Shown here: positions 40,416-53,204 of the stretch, piece after piece | How the letters are laid out: the number at the start of each line of letters is the position of its first letter | Numbering within the stretch: the first letter of the stretch is position 1 | NCBI GenBank assembly: GCA_905182985.1 | Contig: CAJJDN010000049.1 | Coordinates: forward strand, 292,902 to 356,901 | Length of the DNA: 64,000 bases | Direction of reading: 5' to 3' | From: Paramecium sonneborni | Lineage: Eukaryota; Ciliophora; Oligohymenophorea; Peniculida; Parameciidae | Made by a program: the position numbers and the translations under genes | The notes under the pieces: model-generated | Database searches by the model: none | Seen by the model: only the letters and a program-made list of their open reading frames with translations | What the model was told of the DNA's origin: nothing

Positions 40416-41114
40416 TTATTTTAATTAAACTCCATTCATCGGTTAAAATACAAAATTATATAGAATCAGAAGATAAAACATAGAACATATCCGTAAAATT
40501 AAACTGATTCTAATACATCTTAAAATTATATATACTTTACATATTTTTATAATATTTATTAAATATAATTTAATGTTAATAATATACTAAAAGAAATTTA
40601 TTTGTTTTTTACTATCATCATTATATATTCAATTATTTACTTTTACAATCTTTGACCATTTTAATACACAACATTATTACTTTAAAATTACTCAATTAAT
40701 TAAATATTACAATTTATATAATACTATATTTATGTTTACAAAAGGTGTTTCCATATTAATCATTTCTAATTATTTAAAAACATATAAACACATAAATTTC
40801 ATAATTTTTAATTAAATATTTTAAAATTCATAGAGTGATCAAATTATGTTGAATTCAAAAAAATACATTAAATTCCAGCTTTAACGAGAACCAAAATAAT
40901 TTCAACATATACATGTTATCCATATTGATGACAACTTATAGTAATTAAGCAAACTTCTTAATAATTAATAAATTCACAAAAATGACATATAAAAATAAAC
41001 AAAAAAGGTATTAAAAAATAGTAAAACCTTAATTACAACTAATAAATAATCAACCTTAATGAAATTCATTATTTAAAATAAAGAAAAAATATTTTAATAG
41101 AAAGAAAACTATGA
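40416..41114. other. AT-rich intergenic region
   Basis: About 700 nt upstream of the DOMON gene. It consists of A/T-rich runs with no protein-like frame on either strand and no RNA gene that I can see. Confidence 0.6.
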
Positions 41115-41270
41115 TCAATCTCCACTTTTCAAAAGTCTCATTATTAAATCATCTTAGCCACTATCAAAACCCATGATAGGATCATGTAGAGAAAAAAAAG
41201 CCTTCTCAGTTTAATATCCTCGAAGACTATCAACTTTTTAAAATAAAGTTTGCAATTCCTTCTAAGACAT
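41115..41270 (-). CDS. Small hypothetical protein
   Basis: A 51-residue frame from MSQKELQTLFQKVDSLRGYQ to MRLLKSGD. It has protein-like composition (helix, then FFSLHDPIMGF). The frame is open further upstream without a nearby ATG, so it could be the last exon of a larger gene, perhaps together with the MGC protein at 41386-41643. Function not recognised. Confidence 0.4.
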
Positions 41271-41385
41271 TTAGATTGGGCCTTGGGAAGAATATAATTG
41301 ACTCGATTATTTGTTTATAAAAATTATTTTTATATAGAATTATTTATAAAAGTACACTATGTAAAAACTCATTAGAATTTAAATA

Positions 41386-41643
41386 TCAGAAAGTGCTTTT
41401 TGATTAAATGCTCAGATCTGATTATGAAATAGTCCTTTTAAGATACAAAGGATTTTGTTATAATTTTTTCAGGATTGGTACTTTAATTAATTTTTTTCCT
41501 TCTCGAATGACTTAATACTCTTATCCTACTTCATTAACATATAATGTGTTTGTCTGATAACATTATTAAAGGAAATGTCTTTCAACAGGAAAAGCTACCC
41601 TTTGATATTTTTTCGGTTTGTTTTGACTTTAAATGCATCCCAT
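41386..41643 (-). CDS. Small hypothetical protein with MGC acylation-type start
   Basis: An intronless 85-residue frame beginning MGCIQSQNKPKKYQR, with Gly2 and Cys3 followed by basic residues, the pattern for myristoylation plus palmitoylation. The remainder is basic and Ser/Gln rich. A role at the inner face of the plasma or alveolar membrane is likely if the start is right. No family recognised. Confidence 0.55.
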
Positions 41644-41857
41644 TATCTTCCTTGCTAATTATGATTATATTTAATTAAAAATTTAATATGATTATACTTT
41701 TATAAATTAAGTATCAATCATATTGTTGAATAATGTTACTAATATTTAACATTATTTATGAAATTCATTTAAATTTAATAAAATTATTAGAAATAATATA
41801 ATTATGTATATAAAATTAATTAACTGATGTAGTATAATAGAGTAAATATCATACAAT

Positions 41858-42194
41858 TCATTTGATGTGTTATTTTCTTTTTTTCAAAAGCTTACTATTT
41901 TCCAAGTTTGACTGAAAAGTATCAAAATATTTAAACTATAAATATTTTTAAAAATCTTACTACTTTTTATTTTAACTAATAATTGTAAATATCCTCTTTA
42001 ATAGTTGGATTAGTAAATGTTTCTATATTGAGATCATTCAAATATTGAGATATTCTATATTCTAGATTATTATTGATATCTTCTGTTAAATCTTATATGG
42101 AATTTCTCATGCTAGAATCATCAGTACTCCAAGATTAGGTTTAACTTTCAGTATCAGATATATCTTATATAAATCCAAATCTAATTGAATCCAT
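41858..42194 (-). CDS. Small hypothetical acidic protein
   Basis: 102 residues after removing one 28-nt intron near the 3' end. It starts MDSIRFGFIQDISDTESQ, is Asp/Ser/Asn-rich in the middle and Lys-rich at the end (LLKKRKQHIK). Removal of the intron extends a clean frame from a hydrophobic run to a charged tail, which supports it as a gene. No motif known. Confidence 0.55.
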
Positions 42195-42340
42195 TTTTGG
42201 CTGTGTGATTATAAAATTAAATTAAAAATAATTTTTTTTTTTCTGATTAGTTTATAACTAAATACTGAGAATAGATTAGTTGATTATGTTAATAAATAAA
42301 TATAGATCATACTAGAATTAGAGATTTATAAACATGTTAT

Positions 42341-43467
42341 TCATTGTAATTAGTTTATAATATTTGGCAGATCAATTTCTTTATTTAATCTAAGAATTTA
42401 CCCTGCAGGGTTATCAATTAACTGAAGCCAATTGTCAATCTTTTCAACAAAATTTACTTGATAATTTGAAATAAATACTTATGATGTTTTTAATTTACTC
42501 ATCACTCATTAAAATACTTTAATTATGTTCATAAATATATTTAAGTACATTATTGAAAAACATATTTGATACATCTCTTTAATAATAATATTAATGTAGC
42601 ATAGATGCTATCAAGACACATTATTTTTTGGAAAATAATTGTTTTTCATCTTGAGATTACTCTGTCTTTTGCTTTTCTTCCAATTTTCTTTCTCTTAATT
42701 TATCTATAAGCTTTTAGGATACATTAGATAAAGGTTTGTTATTACTTTATTTATCCTTATCTGAAAAGATTTTGGATATATTAATTGATTTAGAAAATTG
42801 AACACACTCATTTTTAGTCTATATATTTGTCTATTTTTATAAATTAGTATCATGAAGTGATGGTTTTTATGGTAATTTATATGGTTCTATATAATCTCCA
42901 TTTAATTATAGATAGAATTCAAGTTTTTCTTTAAATAATTCTTTTCTAGAATTCAATTCTAAAGAGTTTAAAAATTGTTTATCAGGTAATTTTATAAGAA
43001 GTTCATAATTTCCATTTTGTTTTTCAAATTTTTCCCATGTTATGATATAACTTTAATCCCATACAGTCATGATTTCAAGAATTTATCTAGTGGTAACTTA
43101 TAATTATGAAGAATCATAACAACTTTTAACAATATTAGGCCAAAATAAAGATTCTCTCTAAAATAAATTATAAAAATACTCTTTATTTTAAAAACAATAA
43201 TTATGCATCTATTGTAGATAGGATTGAGATTAAAGAGTGATATTTACTTGTTTGTATATTTCCTGTATCATTAATTTGTTGAAATCTTTCTCTAAGAGAA
43301 GGTTTATTTAGATATTTTGATGCAATTTTTGATAAGGTAGGAAATGATTCAAAATTATTGGAATTCTCATTTAAAAGTGTATTGCATTAACTATCTTCAC
43401 AAAGTTTAACTTTCTTTAGAAGATTTTGATTAAGATGAGGAGGAGCAATAATGTTTTTATTTTTCAT
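42341..43467 (-). CDS. CDT1-like replication licensing factor
   Basis: About 360 residues after introns of 22 and 22 nt, the second (42457-42478) with an AAG acceptor. The central region TSKYHSLISILSTIDAQL and TTRQILEIM followed by SYIITWEKF resembles the geminin-binding/winged-helix domain of CDT1. Further on, VSQKLIDKLRERKLEEKQ resembles the start of the MCM-binding C-terminal winged helix. CDT1 loads MCM helicase at origins. The match is from family pattern, weaker than for the enzymes in this window. The N-terminus (MKNKNIIAPPHLNQNLLKKV) is basic. Confidence 0.6.
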
Positions 43468-43601
43468 GTATAATAATTATTATTATTAATTCTTTTCCGC
43501 CTAGGAGTACAATATCGAATAATTAGCGCGATAAATTTATTATTAATTAAAGAAAATATTCAATTATTTTTATAATTAAATTTAATAATAATATTAAAAT
43601 T

Positions 43602-45274
43602 ATGAATTAATTATTTTTGATTAGTTTACTATTGATAGGAATAGATTGTCAATTATTTTAATTAAGCTTGGGTACAACAGAATCATTGATAAATGAATCA
43701 ACAAGTTGTGCATGTAATTTTTCAGCTGAACATTGTGATGAATTTTGTTGTTGCGATTCTTTATGTGATAGTAATGCAATAATCACATGGGATTTGGCAA
43801 GAAAGTGTAGCGATAAAAGTAAGTAAATTAAAATTAAATGTAGTATATTCATCTGCATATTAAATACCAGAATGTAATAGAGATTATTAAAAAAGTTCAA
43901 GTGATTTGTATTTAGGTTTAAGGATTGCATATAATGTATATTTACATATAGTATTGGCAGCTATTTAAAAATCTTGGTTGTGTTACTAATCAAAACACAT
44001 TGTCGACATTGTAAAATAAAGAATTAAATTCAAATGATTATACTGCTAAAATATAAGAGTAAACAACAAAATATCAAACAAAACCCACATTTACAAGTTT
44101 GTCAGCATCAAATTTCATTGAATCCACTAAAATAAGTAGTTAAACAATTATGTACATACATCGACCAAGAAATGAAAATGATAATGGATGTCAATAAAAT
44201 GATGTTAGAACTTATCTTACTTATCCAGTCAGTATATGCTAAAGATGTATGTAATTCTTCAATAATCTAAGAGTTGAAATAAGAGCAAATGAAAGAGCTG
44301 TTATAAACAGAATTCAAATACTCAAATTATGTATCAGGAACAATATGGGGATTAAGTATAACAATTAGTGGCACTTACTATGTAACATACAATGATGCCA
44401 TAAAAAAATACTAATATGCTTTAATAACAAATGCAACTGATCCTGGAGAAACTTATAGTAATTTAGTCATAGGTGCTATATATTAATTTACAATGGCTGC
44501 TATTCCTATAGATGATGAATCTACTAGTTCTAAGCCTGTTTCAATCGAAGCATCAATATTTTTAATTGATTTAGCACAACCTAATGCTTAAAATAATTAT
44601 ATTATCCCATCAATTAGTGGAATTATTTATAAGAGTGTAAAAGGAGAAGCTTATGATATATCAAGTAAGGGTGGATATGCAAGAGGAGCTCCATTAAGAT
44701 TTAAAAAATCATTAGATAATACAAATGATGAATTATTGTAATAATTGTTTATAGGTGTATAATCATATGATGTATATATTAATTAATATGTATATAGGGA
44801 TTATGTATTTCAAGTACTACTTAAGACTTAAGTCATTCTTTTCAAATAAAATTCTTAGAAGATCAAAAAGTTTCCTGTTCAAAATCATCTATAAGTTTTA
44901 CATCTTCGAATATTTATAAGAATGTTGCTGATAATTTAAAATTTGTAGCTAGATATGGTGATTCTGGTTCAAATAATTTAAGTACTGATGAATGGCTACA
45001 AGTATCTCCTTGTTCTCAAACAGAAAGTATCTATTAATTTTCTCTCACTTTTGGTTATATGGTATTTGGTGAAAAGGGCAAAGAGAGATTTAGAATTAAT
45101 TCAGCTTCCTTGATTTGTACATAAATCTCAATTGATGCTGCTTAATATGAATATAGATTTTACATTTAGTTTGTTGAAATACCTAATAGTTGGATTCACT
45201 TTAAAGGACCTTCTCCATAACTTATTGGAGGTCTACCTGATGATATTTTAGCTCCATTTATTAACTATGGATGA
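43602..45274 (+). CDS. Tectonic family protein (ciliary transition zone)
   Basis: About 523 residues after introns of 25, 25, 25 and 26 nt; two use CAG acceptors. Signal peptide (MNQLFLISLLLIGIDC) then the diagnostic cysteine-rich start SCACNFSAEHCDEFCCCD. The middle has beta-rich segments (GTIWGLSITISGTYYV) and the GGYARGAPLRF motif that matches the tectonic G-Y-x-x-G-x-P pattern. The end GGLPDDILAPF matches the conserved LPDD-x-L-x-PF C-terminus. Tectonics are secreted or membrane-attached parts of the MKS/B9 complex at the base of cilia. There is no C-terminal membrane helix, as in TCTN1. Confidence 0.85.
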
Positions 45275-45653
45275 ATATTTATATTATTTATTAAATGCCA
45301 TTCACATTCAGTTCATTATTCTCTACAATATTTTTATTGTTTAATTACTTTTATTTTACTATTTTTTATTCTCTGAGTTAATCTCCTAACAAAAGATTCT
45401 TCTAATTCTTAACAAACACAAATGGAGATTTTAGATTAAGTATTTTTTATAAGTAAAATCAAAAGTTTTAGGAAAGAATAAGAATAATTAATTAGTTTAT
45501 TACCATATTAGGTGTAAATTGATGTTTTAATTAAAACTAATTAAACATATGTTTGATGTTATGCTATCCTGAGATCACTTAAACTTAAATTACATTTTAA
45601 TAATCTACAAATTTACATAATTTATTTAAATAGTATCATTATAATAATATACC
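45275..45653. other. AT-rich intergenic region
   Basis: About 380 nt between tectonic and SF-assemblin, both on the plus strand. No gene-like frame. The SF-assemblin promoter should be in the last 150 nt. Confidence 0.6.
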
Positions 45654-46538
45654 ATGGTCAATGATAAATAATATTAACGTATTTAATTTGAAATGAAATA
45701 TTCAAATAATCCATAATTTCAATCGATAGAAAAGGTTAGAAGAGGTATTTTGATCTTTGATTATCTCTCTAGAATCTCCATAAACTGATAGATTGAAAGT
45801 TTTAACTGAAAAGTGGTCCTCATTAAAGTAAGGATTAGATAAAGAAAAGAATGACAAAAAGGAATTAGTTGAATAACACATTATAAGAATTGAATCTCTT
45901 TTGAATTAAGAAAGACCTAAAGAAGAATAAAAGTTTAAGACTTTAAAAGATCATTTATTAAAATTGCAAGATTAAGTTTATTAAGAAAAGAATGATAGAG
46001 AATTATTTGATGAAATTAAATAAAAAGATCTTCGCAATTTTGAAGAACAATTAACCCAATAAGTTGAAGATGAAAAAAGTGTATATATTTGAATTTAATA
46101 ATGAAATAGAACAAAAGAAAATTGGAATTATAATTGTTAAAACAGATTGAAGAAAGATTCAATAGTCTAAATTCAAATCTTTAGTAGAATAATGGATCTT
46201 GTAAAGATTAAACTAACAAATTATTGCAAAGCATTAATTTATAAATGAGTGAATTGAAATATTTATTAGAAGGAGAAACATAAAATAGAGAGGATTCACA
46301 AAATAATTTAATAGAGCAAATAGATAATTAGATTAATGCCTTTCAAGATATGCTACATGTTGAAAGACAAATTAGAGATGAAACATAAAAGAAAATATTT
46401 AATATGATCGAAGACATTCATTAAAGAATTTAGACTGAATTGAGAAGTGAAAAGTAATAGAGAGAATCTATGGCAGATTAATTATTAAGATTATTAGAAG
46501 ATACCTGTGTGAGAATTGATGAATAGTTTAATAATTGA
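45654..46538 (+). CDS. SF-assemblin-like striated fibre protein
   Basis: About 275 residues after introns of 28 and 29 nt. A short Gln/Asn-rich head is followed by a nearly continuous, heptad-like coiled coil, ending with the family-typical SEKQQRESMADQLLRLLEDT and CVRIDEQFNN. SF-assemblins form the striated rootlet fibres attached to basal bodies (kinetodesmal fibres in Paramecium). A short head plus about 230-residue rod is the expected size. The ending is conserved and makes the call fairly firm. Confidence 0.75.
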
Positions 46539-47035
46539 TATTCTAAATATATTATTTTTATTGTTTAATAATGTTGTTAAAAATGTAACAAAATAACAGA
46601 TGAAGAGAAAAAGAAATTTTAGTACCTGATTAAATAATAGCTTAAACATTTTCTATATATTATATAATGTCATTTTAATAATTATTTTGAAGGAGAGGGA
46701 AGAGGAATATTTAATTTGGTTAATGGAGATATTTATGAAGGAGAATTTAAAGATAATAAAATGGATGGAATTGGAATATTTAAATAGAAAAATAAAGAAT
46801 ATGAAGGAGAATGGAAAGATAGTAAAATGAATGGATAAGTAGAATTTAGATGGAATGATTGAAAATGATAAAAAAGATGGTTATGTAGAATTAAATTGGC
46901 TTGATAATAAATATTATAAAGGATAATGGAATAACGGAAAATAACATGAAATTGCATTTTATAAAGGTAAATAAATGCCAATGAAAGATAATGTTATTTT
47001 GAAGAAGAAAAAAGAACTAAATGGATAGAATGAAA
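46539..47035 (+). pseudogene. MORN-repeat gene, broken
   Basis: MORN repeats are plain: YFEGEGRGIFNLVNGDIYEG, EFKDNKMDGIG and YEGEWKDSKMNGQ, then after a frame change DKKDGYVELNW and YYKGQWNNGKQ. The first frame is open back to the SF-assemblin stop without any ATG, and ends at TGA 46860-46862; the second starts one nucleotide off. No normal intron repairs it. It is either a pseudogene or contains one sequencing indel and an unrecognised 5' exon. MORN proteins are cortical membrane-linked scaffolds. Confidence 0.6.
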
Positions 47036-47081
47036 AATTAATTAATTTTTTACTTTCTATTTTATAAGTATTTAATTTAAT

Positions 47082-50000
47082 TCAAACTAATTATCCTTAT
47101 TTTATGATGATCTTTATTAATCGTTGGAATGAATCATCAAATAAAAGTGTTGATTAAGGCAATAAATACACAACTTTACGTAAATCATTCATTTATTACA
47201 TTTCATATGTACTTATTCTATTAATTATACTAAATCCAAAAAATAATTATATAAGAATAGCACATATGTAAATAATCTAATAATCATTAAATTATAATAC
47301 TTAGTAATTCGATTATATCTCTTTTGTATAACTATAAATACTAGAATATAATTTTATTACTAATTCCTTTATTATTTTTGCAGTAAAAGTAGCTCCCTCC
47401 ATTTCTCTTATAGGTACTTATGTTATTGTTCTGTTAGTAAAATTATTCACTTATTTTTCAGAGTGTATAGAGTTATACATTAAATTTAATGTAGATATTA
47501 ATCCTTAAGTAAGTACACCTTATAATACATATGGACAAATTGTTGTTGAAACATTTTAATATTACTTAAGAATAAATAATATACTTACTTTTGGCAGATA
47601 ATTGCATAAACTTTATGAATCTATTTAGTTAAATAACTCTATTGATGAATCATCTAATAAATAATCTTTTTAATTGATTTATAATAGTTATCCACTAAAT
47701 TTCTTAATTGATTCTAAGCTTGTATTTATTTAATCTTTCAAATCTTGAATGTCTTAAACTGTAATATATGGAATTAAAGTTGCTCTATACAATACTTCTC
47801 TTTATGCATAAATGATAAGAACATCTACACCTGTATTAGAAAGAGACTCATAGATTTTACCTGTATTTTAACATCTTTATAAATAAGTGTCAAGAGAACT
47901 AATAGTTAGAAAATATAACAATTATAAAACAATGATATTTACTAATAGCATGCTTATTTAGAAAAAGCTATATATCTTAATTTATCGGTTTTTTCTTAAC
48001 CCAGATGTCGTTCTATTTCCTTTCTTATTTATTAATTTAAAAAATTCAACTTCTTAATTTTTTAAATTATCATCAAAGTTTTAAACATCAAGTACATATT
48101 GATATATTGAATTGTAATTTGAATTAATTAAGTTTTGAAGTTATTTCAATCTTTGAACTTCGTATGCAATAATTTCATTATCTTACTAATAAAGTAAACT
48201 TAATAATTTATTTTTTAGTTTTCTTTATCTTATTAAATAAATAAAGTAAAAAATTGAAATTATACCTAAAAACACATTAAATGGAGCTGATATTATTGTA
48301 AGTTAATCAGATTAATAAGAAAGTGAATTTGTAAGTTAATCTAAGATATTCAAATTTAATTGAGTAAAAATTTTAAATAGAGGAACATAATTTTTATATG
48401 AATAATAAAAATAAGGTCCATCTGTTTATAAAACTTTAACTGTGTATGCTAATTTGAACTCATACTAATAATTTAATAAAGCTAAAATTCCACTCCTAAA
48501 AGTGATATTCTTTTCTATTCCTTAATTTGTAGTGACATACCAAACACTATCAAAATATTTATCTTTTAGAAATGATTAGAATTCTTTTCTTGAAATAACA
48601 TCAAAAATATTATCTTTTAAATCATCATAACCTTTAACTAAATTAGATCTAGGAAAAAGTATTAATTCATTATATAAAGATTAATTTATTACTTATGTAG
48701 CTAATGCTTAATTCAAATTCACAATAGTATACCTAGTATTTAGAAAAGATTCAATTGGTTCATAGATATCGTACTTAATACTTAATAAAGCCAATAGGTC
48801 TTAATAATTTTAAAGGTTTTAAACTTATTAAAGTAGCATACCTAAATTGACAATTCCACCCAAAATATATAGAAAATACATTAAATTAAATATCTTAATA
48901 TTTATTGGGAAAACTTTAGAAAAGATTAGTTAATTTACAATTAAAAATTATTTAAAGTATGCAGATCTTCTGACAGCAGCTACTGAAGATATTTAGGATC
49001 CTTAATCATCAAATTATTTAAGTACTTCATCTGAATTTGATTTTTTTTTCTTTGAATTAACTGAGTTTTCTATATTATTTGAAATCTAACTTTAACTATC
49101 TTTTATATTATCTATTTAGGCATCTAAACATTCACCTAAACTTGTAAATAATAATGGTCTTTAAGAATCAAGACGAGATGTTAGTTATTAAATATTTACT
49201 TAGTTTGCATTACTTGCTTCTGGCTATGAACAAATATCAAATGGAATATTAATAATTTCTTTTTCATCTACATCAATTTAAGGTTAACATATAACTTATA
49301 CAGAATCATAAATTCCTTTCTTATCAGATTTTAAATCTGTTAATTCTAAAATGTAATATAAATTATTTTGATTTATTTTTCTTAATTAAATACTAATTAC
49401 ACCTTAAAATACTTCAGTTGATCTTTAACTTGATTTTGAATGAGTTGTAAAAGATTTATTTGAATTTACAGGAAAATTTATTTAATATAAACCCAATGTT
49501 CTATCATGAAGAAAATCTTTTTCAGTTAAAGCAGGAATAAAATTAAAAATAGATTAATCCAAAAATATCATCTTTTAATTAATTGGATATTCTAGTATTT
49601 TTTAATATAATAATTGAGATATTTCTTTAATCTTATAGTGATTATCCAATAAAAAATAATGAATTAAAGTATTATTAGATATTAATCTAATAAATACTGT
49701 AGATAACAATTGATTCATAGATAGATCAAATGAAATATCCAAGCAAATTTCAACTGGAGTGAAAATTCCTTAAGAAATTTATAAAAATGATTAGCTAATG
49801 TTTAAATAATATTTATTTTTTCCGGATTAAAAAAAACCCTTCATAAAATATTTATGAACTGAAATTAAGGAAGAAGGGACCATTTCTTCAAATGAAGTAT
49901 ATTTATTTTAACCTATCCGAATACTTTTATTTATGCCATCTTGAATTAATTCTATATTATCTTAATCTTTTAATATAAAAGTAGCATGAGTATATTAATT

Positions 50001-51864
50001 GACAAACTCTTAATAAACAATATTTGCATTTATTATTTGCTCTTAATCATCAAGTTATGTATTAATAGTATTGACTGTCTAAGAATTTATCAAATCATTC
50101 AATATCTCTATTTAAAAAAACAATAGTAAACTTTAATTATTATGAGCTAAAATTTATCATAAATAATTTACTAGGAACAATCTAAAAGTTATTTACTAAT
50201 CTTTTCTTTAACTCTTCTATTTATTGAATTATTTTTACAGCTTACAAACTTAAAAAATAACCCTCTTAATTTGATTTTTTTGAGATTTCTTCTAAAAAAT
50301 CAATTTTTGCTTTTAATATTAAATTAAATTATTCTTATAAAATTTTTTCAGAATCAATTTTTTGTTATAATGATAATAGGGCTTATTTAATAATTTAATG
50401 TTTAGCAGTTCCAGATGACTTACTTTATATTAAAAATTTAATAGCTATTAAAATTTATTATTATAGTAATTTAAATAAAATTTTATGTTATAGTGAAATT
50501 TATCCTTTGATTAGTTGAACTTATTTCTTAAATTATTATACTCTTCTATTGAATGAATTAAGTACCTTTTAAGTAGCATTCAAAGCTTCAAAGTATTTTC
50601 CATTTTAAATAAGTAGCTAAATATATTAGATATAAAATAATGAGGATTATTATTAAGATTACTAAATTAATATTCTTAATTCTTTTATTAATTCCTTAAT
50701 CATGATATTTTCAAATTTAATCATTACCATTTCTTCATTTTTACAATAGCATGGTTATTTTACACATGTTTTCTAATGATATGATATAAAAATCTTATTG
50801 ATTAATCTATATTCTGAATTTCTTTTTTCTGTGATTCCTTAATAGTAATACAGTTTCTTCTAGTTTTGTAATAATTAATTAAAAATGTTATTAGAGTTAT
50901 TTTGATGCTGTGAATTCTTTAAAATATCATAATTCAAATAATACATTGATATAGCTTGATAAAATAAAATTGAAATAATTATCCATAAAAATTGTAATGA
51001 ATAATTAACATATTCATTGATTATTTATTAAGCTGAGACACAAATTATTAAACATTGCATAAGTACATTTTATCTCACTAAGTATCTATCCAGTTTAATC
51101 GTCAAAATTAATAACATATATAATTCAAGCAAACCATTTAAAATTAAAATCACTAATACTATAATCTATTTATTTGCTATTGAACTTTAAAAAAGACATA
51201 ATATGATTATTTTTATTAATTTACTAATAAAAACCAGAGGTGTTGGTTAAATTATTTAGTTCAGTTATTTAGGTATATAATGCAAACTTTAATTCATAAA
51301 CACTTCTTAAAGCATTAGAATAATTAATATTTCTAATAGCATAACAATAGAACTTATCACACAGAATAAGTTATCAATTCTTTAATCAAATAAAATTACG
51401 AAACAACCTTCAATTATCATCAAACCTAAAAATTCAGATAACATCACAAAAAATGATTTCCAAAAGTACATTAATAAAAATTGTAAATTTGAGCTTGATT
51501 CATATTTTGTGATCAGTTATATGTATGTTTTTTTTTCTTTATTTCCAGGTACAATTACAAGATAACCCCAAAACAATATTATAAGTTAGAGAAGTATAAA
51601 AGTTACTATACTGTATTATATCTCTAATTATTCTTGAATAAAGTATTTATAAGGTTGAATGAGATGTACCAAGAATTTCTCAAATAAACTTTCAATTTTA
51701 TAGTCATTTTTTTATATTAGCAAACCACATTTTAGTACTAACAATTCATTTAGGAATGATGCTATAAAATAGAATAGTTTTGATGGTTATCTTGTGAATT
51801 CTTGAATTATCATAGTGTGATATATCGTAGTGTTAAGAATCTTCATAAATGTTAGAGATTTCAT
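47082..51864 (-). CDS. tmcB-like multi-pass membrane protein with PAS-like domain
   Basis: About 1585 residues, with one 25-nt intron. The N-terminal third has at least eight hydrophobic segments (for example SIVTFILLQLILFWGYLVIV, LIIEGCFVILF and ISKLIKIIILCLF), then the motif HQKTCVKQPCYCKNEEM, a long Gln-rich helical region, a PAS-like segment (QLLLFFQIEILNDLI to YYILELTDL) and three or four more membrane segments towards the C-terminus. The pattern of membrane block, H-x-C-x-C cysteine motif and PAS is that of ciliate proteins annotated tmcB-like, whose function is not known. Very large families exist in Paramecium and Tetrahymena. The frame is otherwise unbroken over 4.7 kb. A long plus-strand frame at 47041-47740 is a shadow. 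Confidence 0.75.
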
Positions 51865-52788
51865 TCTTGTACTTTAAAATTAAATATTAAGTTCAATCTG
51901 TCATTGATATAAAATATTCATATAATATGAATTAAATCTTTATTAAATGAAAAGAATAGTTGATCATATTATATCTTGATTATTTATACTAATTGAATCA
52001 CCATTAATTAAAAAATATTAGAGATAATTTATTAATCTAAAATATGTAATTTATCATTAAAATTCATTTTTAGGTACTCCATCTAGTTCTTTGATGAAAA
52101 ACTACGGATAAATAAATAATTCTAATTTAGCTTCTACATCGAATATATAGACATATAATAATTTCTATTATTTTAGTTAAAAATTATAAATATTAAAGTC
52201 AATATTCATATTCCATATCATGAATTAATAACCCTACTCTCAAATTTAATGGTCATTTTTCAAAATATGGACTTTTTAAAAATTAATTGATTGATAATTT
52301 AATAATTAAATATTTATTCATAATATAATTTGTATTTGATTTGATCAAAACCATCTCCTTATCTATAAATCATTCAAATTAAAGAGATAAATTGACATCG
52401 TTAGTTAAATAAATAAAAAAGAAAAGGAATTAAGAAGAGCATTATTTTGTAGATAAAAATTTTATTTAAATTAATTTAATTAATAAATATTCATATAATA
52501 AATTTTGAACAATAAATTAATTATATTATGATGTTAAATGTGAAAATTTAGAAAAGCCTTTTTGAAAATTTAATTCTTGTATGATATAGATTTTTAAAAC
52601 ATCTATTAACATTTTATAGAGGATATAATTTTAAACATTATTTTTATAGAATAACTAGATTTAATAAATTATTTTAAATGGTCTTGATTTAAATAATATT
52701 GGATTTCTGATTATTATTAATCATGATATAATTTACTAAGATTAGAATTTGTAGAGATTTTTATGAGCAATTTAAATACATATTTGGA
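51865..52788. other. AT-rich gap, possible untraced 5' exon
   Basis: About 920 nt. A minus-strand frame of about 55 residues upstream of the tmcB-like gene (MIWNMNIDFNIYNFQLKQQK, from near 52214) looks part protein-like and could be a lost or alternative 5' exon, but I could not connect it. The rest is non-coding A/T-rich sequence. Confidence 0.35.
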
Positions 52789-52818
52789 ATGAGTAAAAAT
52801 ATAATTTTATCAAAAATA

Positions 52819-53204
52819 ATGAAATCAGATTTAAAACTTCCATAATTAGATCGTCAACCTCTGAAACTTAATCCAAGTTATAAGATGAAATTTTAAAATC
52901 CATTGCGAATTCAATTCATGAGGTTTCTAGACAAAAGTGATTTGAGAGAGAGTGAAACATTTTATATGAAAAATTATGCTAAAGAGTATAAAATACCAAT
53001 CCTTTGCACTTATCGAGCGTACTTATGGTGATGAATTTAAGTCCTTTGGCAAAACATGTGGAAGAGAAGAAATAAATAAAATACAAGAGACCAAATTACA
53101 AATACTTTAAAGAAGAGGATTCTGATTTAGAAGGTGATTAAGTATAAAAGATTTTGTCAATGAAATAATCGTAAAGATAATAGAAAGTATTTGTTTCGGA
53201 ATGA
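52819..53204 (+). CDS. Hypothetical basic protein
   Basis: 120 residues after one 23-nt intron (53019-53041) that ends AAG. In frame, MSKNIILSKI could extend it by ten residues from 52789. It is Lys/Arg/Gln-rich (KSDLKLPQLDRQPLKLNPSY, later NYAKEYKIPILCTYRAPLAK) with a PNYKYFKEEDSD acidic part. No known family. The intron gives a clean frame to the stop; without it, the frame ends after TYRAYLW. Confidence 0.6.

Noticed and set aside
47041..47740. Plus-strand frame open for about 230 codons
   Set aside because: It lies opposite the last exon of the tmcB-like gene and has no conserved sequence; the minus-strand frame runs intact for over 1500 codons.
50080..50200. Homopolymer frameshift in the tmcB-like gene
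   Set aside because: A 25-nt GTA...TAG intron slightly upstream gives the correct frame (HNNQSLLLFF) with no indel needed.
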